Shown one piece after another: positions 34,970 to 47,267 of a stretch of 64,000 bases of DNA (within the stretch, counting starts at the first letter, position 1; each line of letters begins with the position of its first letter). Origin of the DNA: Dentipellis sp. KUC8613. Its lineage: Eukaryota > Basidiomycota > Agaricomycetes > Russulales > Hericiaceae. The stretch spans positions 1,835 through 65,834 of the forward strand of contig NSJX01000001.1 of the NCBI GenBank assembly GCA_002286715.1, in the 5' to 3' direction. The position numbers and the translations under genes are program-made. The notes beneath the pieces were generated by a model. That model was not told where the DNA came from, did not search any database, and was given only the letters and a program-made list of their open reading frames with translations.

Positions 34970-36836
34970 ATGGATTCTGAAGGCAACTTCGATGTTGTCG
35001 TCCTTGGCACAGGGTTGACCGAATCTATCACCGCTGCGTGAGTGCATCCGCTCAAGCTATAGACAGAGCCCCCTGAAAGGATTCAGTGCCTTATCCAAAG
35101 CAGGCTTCAAAGTAGTACATCTTGACGTGAACCCCTACTATGGAGGAGATGAAGCTAGCCTGACCGTAGACGAGCTTGCCCAATGGGCCGATCGGCGCTC
35201 CTCAGAACCGAGTGACAAGGCTGACTACCTGTCGTTTCAAAGACAGCGGTTTACATCGATCTCACACTCAGAGACCATACCTGATCATGCACGGCACTAT
35301 TCGGTCTCACTCATGCCATCTCTTATCCCATCCGTCGGCCCACTTATATCCTCTCTGGTTGCCTCCGGAGTATCTCGGTATGGGGGGTTTAGACTCTTGG
35401 AACGCGTCGGTATCTACGACCGAGAGAAAGGTATCAAGAGCGTCCCTGGTAGCAAAGAAGATGTCTTCAAGTCGAAGGAAATGAGCCTGATCAATAAACG
35501 TCGATTGATGCGCTTCCTCATGTTTGCATCTGGCGACTTCGAAGACAAGCCTGAACTTCAAGGCAATCAGGACACGCCCTTCATCGAATATTTGCGGACT
35601 GTATTTTCTCTAGATCAGCAAGTATCTGAAGCGATCACATACGCTCTAGCGTTCTGCACTTTGCCCACAGGTAATTCATAGAAGACGCGGTACGACCTGC
35701 AATCACCTGACACCTGTTCTCTAGACCCCACTCTCCCTGCACTGAAGCGTCTTCGAGATTACCTTCGCTCATCGGGACGCTATGGTGCATCTCCATTCCT
35801 TATTGGTCATTACGGAGGGTCTGGAGAGATCGCGCAAGGATTCTGCCGGGTTGCCGCAGTCAACGGAGGCGTCTACATCCTTGACCACAGAGTGCGCTCC
35901 ATAACACCTCCTACCGACGCTGCATCTGGGACCCCTTCATCGAAATACGTTATCGAACTGGACGATTTCCCAGAGCCTTTCACAGCGGACATCATCCTCT
36001 CCTCTCCGGACCATCTTCCGAAGGAGCTGGCAGCAACAGCACACAGGCCTACGTCAGAGGCGCCTGTGTTTCCTCACACCGTCGCTAGATGCGTGGCTAT
36101 CATCGACCGACCCTTGGCTTTTCCTCCTGCCACACCGGCTGAAGGTGCGCCTCCGAATGAGGAAGATCCTGATACCGCCGAACAGACGGAAGAAGCTCCA
36201 TCGACTCCTGAACACAAGGCTGTGGATACGTCGGTCTTGGTGTTCCCACCATCGTCGTTAGAGGGCGGGTCAACGACGGCCGCGGTCCATGCGTTCATCA
36301 CAGGCCAAGGGAGTATGTCAGCGCCGCAAGGCAAATGTGAGCAGCTTGCGAAGACAATTTGTGCATATTCTGATATTATTTCATGCTCAGATATTGTTTA
36401 TCTCTCGGTTCCTCTGGTCGACGCCAGCTCCTCGCCAGAGACCACACTCAAGCCGTATCTCGATGCCATTCTGCATCTGACAGAACCATCGACAGAATCA
36501 CCAGAACCCCCTGCACCACTCTACACACTATTTTACACCCAACATCCACTGCAGACCGCCCTGCCGGCCTCCGAGAATTCTGCGTCAGACACGCCTACGG
36601 TTCTCCTCACTCCGGATTCATCCATCACCCTCACGGAGTCTTCCGATGCCGCGACTCAGGCGGCGGAAGCGCTCTTTTTCAAAGCAGTCGATGTTCTGAG
36701 AGCTAAGCGACCTGATCTGTGGACAGTGGAAGAGGGCCAGGAGGAGAGCGGGAGCGGAGGAGACGTGTTTCAGGAAATCAAGACCTTCTGGCCCCCGCTC
36801 GAGAGAGATCCTGATGGCGAACCCGAGGAATGGTAG
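34970..36836 (+). CDS. MRS6: Rab escort protein (REP/Mrs6)
   Basis: REP presents newly made Rab GTPases to geranylgeranyl transferase II and delivers them to membranes. Four exons (34970-35037, 35087-35670, 35725-36336, 36391-36836) give 569 aa. The GDI/REP dinucleotide-fold start VVVLGTGLTESITAAALSK is at residues 9-27, followed by HLDVNPYYGG; further GDI-superfamily segments are SLMPSLIPSVGPL and the long insertion typical of REP. Intron 3 (36337-36390) is 54 nt and contains no stop, so it would also read through in frame; splicing restores the family-like KYIVYLSVPL. The stop lies only 35 bp before the KGD4 start. Confidence 0.9.
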
Positions 36837-36871
36837 TCTCGTAGAAGTGTCATACTAGAATCTAATTGCTC

Positions 36872-37452
36872 ATGTTCTCTAATGTCCGCCTTTCAAAAGT
36901 AAGAGTCATGAGTGTATTGTCAATTTGAAGGCGTCGTACGTACCTGAAAGTAAGTAACAAGCGCAAACAACGCGTTCCGTCATCCGTGTGCAGCCGCCAA
37001 TTTCCGAAAGCAATTCCAAAATGCACCCTTCCCTCCGCGTAGCCCACAAGCCCCTCATCAACTTCCTCGGGAAGCGCCAATGGCCCAGCAGTGAGTTTCA
37101 TGACCACAGAATACTCCAGACAGCCCTGAATGTTCATAATTTCCAGCTCCGGGGCCTCAGCATGCGCACCCTGCCGCGCCGGAGCAGCTCAAAGCGGCCT
37201 TCTCTGATTTCTTGAAGAAATACGAGAGCTCGTCAACCGCCTCCGCTGCTGGCAAGAGCGGCTCGAGCACGTCGTCTTCCGGGGAGCAGGTGTACGGCGA
37301 CTTCTGGGATGCACCCGCTTGGACTTGGAACCCGAGGATTAGACACATTGAGGAATCCGAGATTGACGCAGTCACCGTATGTGCCAATCTATAGTTCTGC
37401 ATGCATATGTCTGATTGCACCGGTACAGAGCGGCGGTGCCTCATTATACTAG
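36872..37452 (+). CDS. KGD4: 2-oxoglutarate dehydrogenase subunit Kgd4 / Ymr31
   Basis: Kgd4 (formerly mitoribosomal protein Ymr31/MRPS36) links E3 to the 2-oxoglutarate dehydrogenase core in mitochondria. Four exons (36872-36898, 36994-37090, 37147-37376, 37429-37452) give 125 aa, the family size. Visible signatures are HKPLINFLGKRQWP near residues 25-40, then PQHAHPAAP, and the C-terminal DFWDAPAWTWNPRIRHIEE with the closing SGGASLY. The first exon has only nine codons and is inferred from phase; an ATG at 37021 in exon 2 is the alternative start. It follows REP on the same strand with almost no gap and is convergent with the proteasome gene. Confidence 0.85.
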
Positions 37453-37630
37453 ACGTTCGGATGTCTACATAGTTCTCGGGCTGAGCCTTCCATGAATGGA
37501 TGCACCACCCACTTCCCAACTAATAATGCCTCTTCGCCTTTTGTACTAATACTTTCCGTCCCGCATATGCCGCGCAAGAACTACAACAAAGTCGATTCAG
37601 AACACGGACATCGATGGTGCTAGTCTACAA

Positions 37631-38772
37631 TTAATCCTTTTCTGCGTATGCCAACAGGTGATGCTCGACCTCCGCCTCGTCCATAACGCGCCATTTGCCC
37701 CGCGTCTTGGGGTCCTCCTGCTCACTCGAGGATGTAATGCCGATCTCAATCTCCCCAGCCTTGTAGTCTGTTGCGTGGACGGTAGAGATCGCCTCGATTG
37801 CGATCTATGCGAGAACGTTAGTGGACAGTCCCTGTGCGATACATTCAACGACCTCATACCTCGATGACTTCATCCCTGCTGAGTGTCTGACCCGCAGCGA
37901 CCGGGTCGTCCGCTCCTCTGCCATTGTCCAACTTCTTCCACTTCTTCTCCAGATGGTTCATCGCCTCCTGCTGCTTCTGACCAGCCGCGGTGGCGTGGAA
38001 GCCAACAAAGTATCCAGCCGGGTCGAGTTTGAATACTTGCGGGCCAAGCTCGGGGTCAATGCCGATGAGAATCATAGCTATGCGCAAAGAGTGTACATGA
38101 GCAAGAGTCTGTAAACTGAGGGAGGCGGAGCGCACCGATCCCGAATGGACGCATGGCGGCCCTCTGGGTGTAGACTTGGTTCAGATTTGCCATGCGTCGC
38201 GCTAGGGCATCCGGGGTGATCTCGTAGCCGTACTTGTAGCGGAACTCAGTGCTCTCCATGCGTGCCCTTGCAACTTGTGATCGCGCGTCGGCTGTAGCGC
38301 GACAGTGGCGTCAGCGCTGCATCCCAGGCGGCGTACACAAAGTTAGATGCGCACCAATAAGACCAGTCATCACGCATCCGATCGTGGGTGTTATGCTGAA
38401 CAGGTGTGTTACGGTCGATGCATCAATAAGCTTGTCCTGTACGCGATCCGAGTTCAGTAACTTGCAAGTAGACGTAAAGAATATATGACGTACGGCGACT
38501 TTCTTCTGGATGATCACGACGGAGGTGTCCTTGCCCCGCACAGAGATGGCAGTATGTCCAGATCCTGAGATAGCCTTGAAGGCATATTCTGAAAGAGCGA
38601 GGTTCGGCCTAGGACACACGTCCCGCGATCTACTAACGTGCAGCACTTACCGACTTGATATAGTCGGCCCTCGGGCGAGAAGACGGTCAGGTATCTGAGA
38701 AAGGGGTCAGTTCACACCTTTCTAGCAGGGAGCGCGTTTTTAGACAAACCGATCATAAGACGTCCGGGACAT
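37631..38772 (-). CDS. SCL1: 20S proteasome subunit alpha-1 (Scl1/PSMA6)
   Basis: It is an outer-ring subunit of the 20S core and has no catalytic Thr. Seven exons (38772-38750, 38694-38651, 38588-38494, 38436-38355, 38291-38136, 38077-37860, 37804-37631) give 263 aa, the normal size. The alpha-subunit N-terminal signature [20 protein letters not shown] starts at residue 5. The alpha-1-specific run [14 protein letters not shown], the [16 protein letters not shown] segment and the [20 protein letters not shown] segment follow. The C-terminus is acidic. The start is the ATG five codons before the signature. Confidence 0.96.
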
Positions 38773-39620
38773 AATGAAGAACGAGGAGAAGAGGATGGAA
38801 TGGCTTGCTGAACGCGCGGCGACTGAGGGACGCGCAACTCGACGGAGTTCAAAATAGGTTCACGTAACGTCGGCCTTGTCAGCAATATAAGCCCCCAAGG
38901 CCACCTGGGCTCAGGTGGCAACCCCCCGCTACCCTACAGTTGATGGCATTGCAGTTTGTTGATGGTGCAGTGGGCAGAACGTATCTATGGGCAAATGTGA
39001 AGGGACCATAGCTATTTGGGCAATATTATCTATCGCTATCGTACACCACATAACAATCAAACGAAGCAGGGAGCTTGTCTGGTATGAGGCGCACGATGAC
39101 ACAGTCTACGCAGCCATGGACGGATTAGAATTTCGTGCACAGCCACCACCAGATCTTGAAATCTACCGCCAAAAAGTGGTCACAGAAACGACCGGTAAGA
39201 CCCACTACCACAGGGGTAGCGGGAATTGCTAGCAAGTACGGCCGCGGCAGCCACCTCTGTTCTGCATGCTATGCGTTGAGACGGGTGGTATATGACGTGC
39301 GAAAGATGTTAGGAAATATTACTGCTATGAATGCGATGAATGCGACGTGCCGCTGCGGGCCTACATGTAGGCGTGTCGAAAGGATTGTATACGTATATAC
39401 ACTTTCAGCGAGCTCTGGTATGTATGAATTTATGCTTTATATTCGTTCATTGTTTTATTTTGCCTTTCCTTTCTCACTATGTCACATGTATATATTTACG
39501 CAGGATCCACCAGTATCTATTGTGGTGATGGGACGCAGGTCTCAGACATCAGATGGTAAAGCTTTGCGCAAGTCTGTGACATCAGTTTGGCCCGATTTAT
39601 CTTTCTCCCCATCCTCTCGC
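38773..39620. other. Intergenic region with no supported gene
   Basis: Upstream of the proteasome gene and downstream of the P-loop pseudogene. Small frames lack conserved features. Confidence 0.5.
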
Positions 39621-41402
39621 TCATGGTCCACCTGATGGTCCGTTGTCGTTTGTTTCTGTCAGCGCCCTCTTTTTTTCCCCGCTGTTCCGCTCCACTTCCG
39701 CCAACCGTTCGACGGGAAACATCGCCCCCAGCATGTCGTCCTCCAGAGGTTTAAAGCCTGTCTCGACCTGATACTCCAGAATATCCACGAACATTGACTG
39801 AAGGGATGCTTCAAATGGCTTCAAAACAGGATATTACGAAGCTGAGCATCCGCGGATGTTGATGAAGAAGTTCTTGGGCTCTTTCTCACCCAGAGCCGGA
39901 TCAGCGTACCCCTTCCATTGTACATTCGTCTCAGCTCCGCGTAGTTCCAGTCGAGTCATCTGTGAATTCTCTCTGAATACCGAAGTCGACTTGAAATCCA
40001 TAAGCAAGACAATCGTTTGCGACTTGACGCGCTGGAGCTTCGAACCATGCTGCTCGGGGTGGAGAATGGGCGGTGCAGTTAGACCCAGTCCGACCTTGGA
40101 CGGTGCATTTGATGACCTCGCTGTCGTTTGGTATGGGAGAAACCCTAGATGTTGACGGTCAAAAGGACCTTCAAGTGGACCGTCGTGACAAACGATGCCA
40201 CCGTCAATGACAGCCTGGGAGCGACAGCATTGAATGGCAGCACCGAAAAACCAGACGTGTTCGAGATCGTCCAGGGTGAGGTCGATGATTTCCTTCTCAA
40301 TTTTCACAAAGTGAGTGAAGTTTATCCATTTGTTCTGGCAGAATGAAAGAAGTTCTGCTGCTAATTTCGTCTCCTTGAACCCAAATGCTGTGTCGCCGAG
40401 GAGGGTCTTCAAAAAATCGTGCAGTTGAATGGTATGGATCCGATCGGTATCGTCAGTTTTGCGCTGGCCTGCCTTGACAAAACTACCATGAAGTTGGATA
40501 GTGGCCCTGTCGCGGGCAAGGAGGAGAAGGAGGCGGCTGCAAAGCTCCCCAGCTTCTCCTGGTGCAAGAACTATTTGGAATGATTTCGGAAGAATTCAAG
40601 CGCTGCTGGGTCTCCAGGAGGCCAGCCGCTGGTCGCATCTGTACTTGGACGGAAGATAACGTTCAGGACCGGATACTAACAAGCGGTGTGGTGAGTGTAT
40701 GGTGTAGATCTAGGCAATATTAAGTATGGTTCCGACGCACGTTCAAGGAGAGCTCATTGACCAGACGCGACTTTCCCGAGCCACTGGACTGGATTATGGC
40801 GATGATTCGACCATAATGCACATTCGCATTGTAATTCTCCTCATACCATCGCATGGCTGTTGCAAAAGTCTCCAGCGCAGTGCCTCGGTATTCCTGGCGC
40901 CAACCTACGTTCAAATAAGTAGCATTTTCTTCACTATGGGCAGAGTCGAGTATGAGCTATCATCATAATCCACTCATGTTACCATGAGTTACTCATCAAT
41001 CATCTTCAACTTGACGTCCCGTGCTGCAATGAGGATCGAAATCAGCTTCGAACAGAATCGCTACGCTCTTTTGTACATACGGGCACAAGCAAGAAGGAGG
41101 AAGCGGCCCAGTGAAGCCTCTTTGATTTTGTTGATTTGATCGATGTCCGCCATGCTGAAGACTCTAGGCTTGGGTTTTCCTGTTCTCGAGTCGATGTCGA
41201 AGAAGGCTTCGCGCAGTACAGCAGGTGGTAGCGGAATGCCCGGGCGGGTAATTTTGAATATATTTGATTGAAAGAACATCGGTTGAAGTACTGCGGTTGT
41301 GAACCACTCGATAGCTTCTAGAACATCGTTCATGGAGGAGGTTTTCTTTAATAGTCTCACAACCCCGAGGTGTTCCTCTGGGAACGTTGGCGCAAAAGCC
41401 AT
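39621..41402 (-). pseudogene. Decayed P-loop NTPase-like gene of a fungal expanded family
   Basis: Four exons (41402-41081, 41023-40993, 40933-40741, 40675-39621) join well: about 180 residues run without a break up to a Walker A GSGKSR at about residues 169-174, preceded by RWYEENYNANVHYG. A GWPPGDPAALEFF segment comes next. This layout matches a large Agaricomycete family of uncharacterised P-loop proteins, sometimes grouped with Crinkler-like or NLR-like proteins. Two lesions follow: a one-base frame slip at the T run 40574-40576, and an in-frame TAA near 39833 about 70 codons before the natural end. Either could be a sequence error, and both together favour a pseudogene. The start is uncertain; an upstream in-frame start at 41489 is possible. 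Confidence 0.68.
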
Positions 41403-41692
41403 GCATTGACGTCGTCTTCTCCGTCGACCACTAAGTAGATGGACTTCAGCATTGTAGAAAGAGGGAAGATTTCGAAAGAGTAAGACCATTGGTGGTGTAT
41501 AACTGCCTGAGTAACTTACTGAGTACAGGCGACGCGTATGGTTTTAAACTCCGAAAGTTACCCGCTCCATGGGACTTGAATCACGTGATGTGTCCGCTCA
41601 GGAAATTCCTTGGACTTCGCGCCTGACTCGGGAGTCTCTACATTCACTCCCCTTTGGCCTTGTTCATGTATCACCGACGATAGCAGGACGCG

Positions 41693-44600
41693 ATGAAGGA
41701 AACTGTATCCCATAATGCCCCAAAAGTCATGTACGTAGCGTGTCTGTGAACCTCTCACCTCGAAATTCACGCTTTGCTCTAGAAAACGCATCCAGTTCAG
41801 TACTCTGAACGCGCAGGAGGTGGTCAAATTATCCGAATTCCAAGTGACGCACCGAGACTTGTATACCCCCATTGACAGAGCCCCGGTGAAAGATGGTGTT
41901 CTTGACAGACGACTGGTGCGATATCACGAACCTGCGTTCCGGGTCTGTACTAATGTAACGAATATAGGGAACCTCGGATAAGGGTGCCTTCTGTGAGACG
42001 TGCGGCCTCAATTCTGTCGACTGTGTAGGACATTATGCCTACATCAAACTTGTCGTCCCCGTTTTCCATATCGGCTTCTTCAAACATACCATCAGCATAC
42101 TTCAGTGTATCTGCAAAGTGCGTCTGTTTGGAATATACACCCCTAGCTCCTTCCTGATAGTTCCAAAAGACTTGCGCCCGCGTCCTTCTGGAGGAGCCAG
42201 AACGTCGCACGTATCTCAAGCGCTTCCGCCGACCGAACTTAGAGAACATTCATCGGCAAGCACTCATCAAAGCCGTAAATGCCGCCTCTCGAAAGACAGT
42301 GTACTGCCCTTACTGTTCTGCGACAAATGGTGCGGTCAAGAAGGCTGGAGCGTTGAAGATCATCCATGACAAGTTCCGCGCAAAGAAGACTGCTGATGAA
42401 CTGGAGAAGTTCAAGAAGACGTTCACCGCTGCGGTCGAAGCACAGAAGGAGTTAGGAATGTATATCAACAAGGCAGTACATGAGGATTTGAACCCCCTCA
42501 AAGTACTTGATCTGTTCAAGCGGATATCAGACGAGGTGCATGTATCGAGAAATTCACACAACGAAGTATACTGACAACCCGTGCAGGATTGCGAGCTGCT
42601 TGGCCTGCGCCCCGAACATAACAGGCCAGAAGAGTACATCTGGCAATATATTTCTGTCCCGCCAGTCTGCATTCGACCTTCCGTTGCTCAGGATGGTGCA
42701 TCGAACGAGGATGATCTCACAGTCAAACTCACTGAAATTGTATTCACCAATGCACTAATACGTCAAGGTCTAGCAAAGGGTGCACCGACTCCCCAGTTTA
42801 TGGTAAGGGTAATCAAACCTGGCGTGTGTTTACCTTCGTAACATTACCCCTCAGGAACAATGGGAATTCCTTCAACTCTCTGTAGCAATGTATATCAACT
42901 CCGAGCTCCCCGGTGTACCATCACAGATGGGCCAAAAGCCCATCCGTGGCTTCTGCCAACGTCTGAAGGGAAAACAGGGTCGCTTCCGTGGCAATCTTTC
43001 CGGAAAGCGTGTCGATTTTTCAGGACGGACTGTCATTTCGCCGGACCCAAATCTCCGGATTGACGAAGTCGCCGTTCCGGAGCGTGTCGCCAAAATTCTA
43101 ACATATCCAGAACGTGTGACCAACTTCAACATCGACAAGTTGAGGAAGGCGGTCAGGAACGGATGCGACGTCCATCCGGGTGCCAACTATGTGACTGCTG
43201 GGAGTAGCGGCTTCAAGAAGTACCTCAAATTCGGCAATCGTGCTGCTGTTGCGGATGGACTGCGGATAGGCGACATCGTCGAGCGTCATGTCATTGACGG
43301 CGACATCGTTCTCTTCAACCGACAGCCAAGTCTGCACAAGGTGCGCCCTTAAGGTTTCCCCCTCTGTATCTTTGCGCTAATATTTTTTCAGCTGTCTATC
43401 ATGTGTCACAGAGTGAATAATGATTACATCAATATGCTGCTTGGAAGCTGACAATATGTTTCAGGTAAAAGTCAGGCCATGGCGTTCTTTCCGGTTGAAC
43501 GAGTGTGTATGCAATCCCTACAACGCCGATTTCGACGGAGACGAGATGAATCTTCGTGAGATTTCCATTACATACCTATGCCAGCTTTACTTAAATCATC
43601 CATTCCTGACCTACCACAGACGTACCTCAAACAGAAGAAGCCCGAACAGAAGCCCTCGAGCTCATGAGTGTCAAGCACAACATGGTCACACCACGAAACG
43701 GCGAACCCGTCATCGCCGCCATCCAGGACTTCATCACCGCCTCGTATCTTCTCTCCCGCCGCGATCAGTTCTTCGACCGCCGGCAATTCACCCAGATCTG
43801 CTCGTACTTTGCCGACGCCGATCTCCAAATCGACATCCCACCACCAACAATCTGGAAGCCCGTGCGCCTTTGGACCGGTAAGCAGGTCTTCAATGTGCTC
43901 ATGCGACCGAACAAGAGCTTCAACATCTTCGTGAACGTCGAGTCGAAGTGTAACACCCAGCACAAACCCGACCCCAATTGCTATTCAAAACGCATGAAGC
44001 CTGTGGCAGACATGTCGCCCAACGATGGCTGGCTCGTTATCGTGAACAGCGAGATCATGTGTGGTGTTATGGACAAGGCGACTGTGGGAGCTGGAAAGAA
44101 GAAGTCCGTCTTCGGTGTCATCATGAGAGATTATGGACCGCATGAAGCCGCCAGTGCCATGAACCGACTCGCGAAGCTCTGCGCACGGTACCTAGGTATG
44201 AGAATAACTCATTCCCCCCACTCGGTTTGAGACTCTGACATTGTCCGCGCAGCGAATTTTGGTTTCTCATTGGGCATCAACGACGTTATCCCGGGTCCCA
44301 TCCTTTCAGGAAAGAAGGATACGCTCGTCGAGCGCGCATATGCCGCATGCCAGGATCTCATCACACTGGCAAAGAAGGGCAAATTGGAGAACAAGCCTGG
44401 ATGCGATCAGGAGCAGACGCTGGAAGCCATGATATCATCTGTGCTGTCCAAAGTTCGTGACGAGGTTGGTGAGATCTGCATGAAGGAGCTCAGTCGACAC
44501 AACGCTCCCTTGATCATGGCCACCTGCGGTTCGAAAGGTAGGTCTAATTGCATATCACACAAAGCTGTGCCCGCTCAGCTTCTCAACTTTACTTTCTGTG

Positions 44601-47022
44601 CGCAGGTTCCGTCATCAACGTCTCCCAGATGGTGGCCTGTGTCGGCCAGCAAATTATCGCTGGCCATCGTGTTCCCGATGGTTTCCAAGACCGCTCCCTC
44701 CCCCACTTCCCCAAGAAGTCTCGCGAGCCGCCCTCCAAGGGTTTCGTCCGCAACAGTTTCTACACGGGCCTGTCTCCGACCGAGTTCCTCTTCCACGCCA
44801 TCTCAGGTCGTGAAGGTCTCGTCGATACTGCTGTCAAGACTGCCGAGACTGGTTACATGCAGCGTCGTCTCATGAAGGCGCTCGAGGATCTTACGACGCA
44901 GTATGATCTGTCTGTGCGGAATGGCACGGGTGGTGTTGTGCAGTTCAGGTATGGTGACGATGGACTCGATCCTGCATGTCTCGAAGGAGACGCTCAGCCG
45001 ATCGAGTTCGTCCGCGCTTGGAGCCACGCTGCAGTATGCCTTTTTCCATCTCACCCCTTGCATCACATGACAGTACTTATTATCTCTGCAGTCCATCGCC
45101 TCCCGCACATCCCGCGGTCTCCTCCCCTACGAGATCCTCGAAATTGTCGACCGCGAGCTCTCGCAGCAGCGCTTCGTCGTCGAGTGCACCGCGGCGTACA
45201 TCTCCACCATCCGAGGCTTCATCCGGGAGCACGTCGCTGACCGTCTCGCGGAAGTGCGGAAAAGTCGCGGCATGTTCGAGGCTTTGGAGCGCGAGGAAGA
45301 GTGGGATGCCGACACTGATTTGACCATGGGTGCATCTGGTGCGTAGGCATTCGATGTTCGACAGAGACAATGTTGACTGATGCTGTGTGCCAGCTGCCGA
45401 CAAGGCTATTGTTGACAACAAGGCAAAGGTCACGGAAGACCAGCTGCTGGCGTTCTTGAACATCTGCTGGACCAAATACGTCAAGGCCAAGATCGAACCA
45501 GGTGCGTGCCTCCCCGAGTCGTGTGTCCCCCTGGGGTCTAACCTTGACAACGTACAATCTCAGGCTCCACCGTCGGCGCCGTCGGTGCGCAGTCAATTGG
45601 TGAGCCCGGCACGCAGATGACGCTCAAGACGTTCCATTTCGCCGGTGTCGCATCTATGAACGTCACGCTCGGTGTGCCCCGTATCAAGGAAATTATCAAT
45701 GCCGCCAAGATCATTACCACACCTATCATCAGTTGCAAGCTGGTGACGGCCGATTCTGAGCCCTCTGCTCGTATCGTCAAGGGTCGGCTTGAGAAAACTC
45801 ATCTTGGCGATGTATGTCATCTAGAAAGACTCCCAAAAACGTTGTGCTTATGATTGGATGCAGATTGCGTCCGTGCTTGAGGAGGCTTGGGCGCCAGAGT
45901 ACACCTACATCGGCATTATCGTCGATATGGAGAGTGTCCAGAAACTCCAAGTATGTTATTGCTCTAGTGCTGCTTTGTGAGTCGTGGACTCATTGAAAAC
46001 GACCAGCTCGAGATGTCACTCGATGATGTCAAATGGGCCATTGTCAATGCTAAAAAGCTGAAGGTCAAGCAGGAGGTATGTGACTTGTATTGTCTCGTTT
46101 GACATTGCTTTTTGCTGACCTGACTTCTACAGTCTATCACGGTCATCCCGCGCAAGAACCGTCTTCGGATCTATATCGACGGCCTTGACAAGTACTACCG
46201 GTTGCGGGAGCTGAAGCGCCTGCTCCCGGATGTGGTGGTCAAGGTATGTATGGTGCTATGTGTCCATATAAGCCTGACCTAATTCGTACTGCAGGGCGCA
46301 CCGTCCATCTCTCGTGCTGTCATCAACGTGAAAGACAAGGATGACGAGCGCGGCAAGAAGGGCGACAAGGAGCTTCTCGTCGAAGGCTACGGTCTGCAGA
46401 AGTGCATGACCACAGAAGGTCTGTCCCATTAGCTTCTCTGTCGAAAAAGCATTGCGTACTTACGGTGAACTGTAGGTATCATTGGCGAGCAAACGACGTC
46501 CAATCACGTCATCGAGGTCGCTCAAGTCCTCGGCATCGAGGCTGCGCGCAAAACCATCATCGACGAGATCCAATTCACGATGAAGAGTCACGGTATGAGT
46601 ATCGATCCGCGTCACGTCATGTTGCTCGGGGACGTCATGTCGTACAAGGTCAGCAAACCCCACTACCTCCAAGACACTAGTCTCACCCTAATCCATCTAG
46701 GGCGAGGTCTTGGGTATCACGCGTTTCGGTGTCGCAAAGATGAAGGACAGCGTTCTTATGCTGGCCTCCTTCGAAAAGACGACGGACCATCTGTTCGACG
46801 CGTCCGCGTACGGCAAGACGGACTCCATCGCTGGTGTTTCCGAGAGCATCATCATGGGCAACCCCGCCGCCAACTGCGGTACCTCAATGTAAGCATATCT
46901 TCGCCACACTACTCACCTCCCTTTAAAAACTCACCGCTGGAACGTTATGCAGGCCTGCTCTCATCTCGCCAATGCCGTCCATCAGCAAACCGCGGCCTTT
47001 GTTGTTCGAAGGGGCGCTCTGA
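41693..47022 (+). CDS. RPO31: DNA-directed RNA polymerase III largest subunit Rpc1
   Basis: Catalytic largest subunit of RNA polymerase III (tRNA, 5S, U6). Twenty-one exons join in phase to 1404 aa: 41693-41730, 41783-41915, 41968-42117, 42170-42535, 42587-42802, 42855-43340, 43392-43412, 43465-43555, 43620-44195, 44253-44537, 44606-45033, 45092-45338, 45394-45501, 45564-45811, 45864-45950, 46007-46075, 46133-46243, 46295-46418, 46476-46648, 46701-46888, 46953-47022. The N-terminal zinc Cys pairs appear in exon 3 ([14 protein letters not shown]) and exon 4 (CPYC). The catalytic NADFDGDEM is at residues 490-498. The bridge/trigger region ([27 protein letters not shown]) and [13 protein letters not shown] mark it as Pol III rather than Pol II. 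Exon 7 is only 21 nt. There is no CTD, as expected. Confidence 0.96.
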
Positions 47023-47267
47023 CCCGAAATCTGGATGTATTATCTCATACTACTTATTATCGTTCCGTCTATATCATGTAGCTATAGCCTTATTCTTAGG
47101 AATCCCACGCAGGTCAGAGCAGCTCGACTCGTCGATATCCGGCTGCCTTCCAGATCTCCGACCCGTGCCACTGTCGCTGAGAATCTAGATATTGGCATTT
47201 TGCGACAAATAAATATGCGACGGTCTCCGTCTCGCTGATAATGCTAGGTACATCTCTCCTGTCCCCC

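Noticed and set aside
41558..42249. Minus-strand frames that could extend the P-loop gene upstream
   Set aside because: They are antisense to RPC1 exons 1-4, which splice into the conserved polymerase N-terminus with its zinc-binding Cys.
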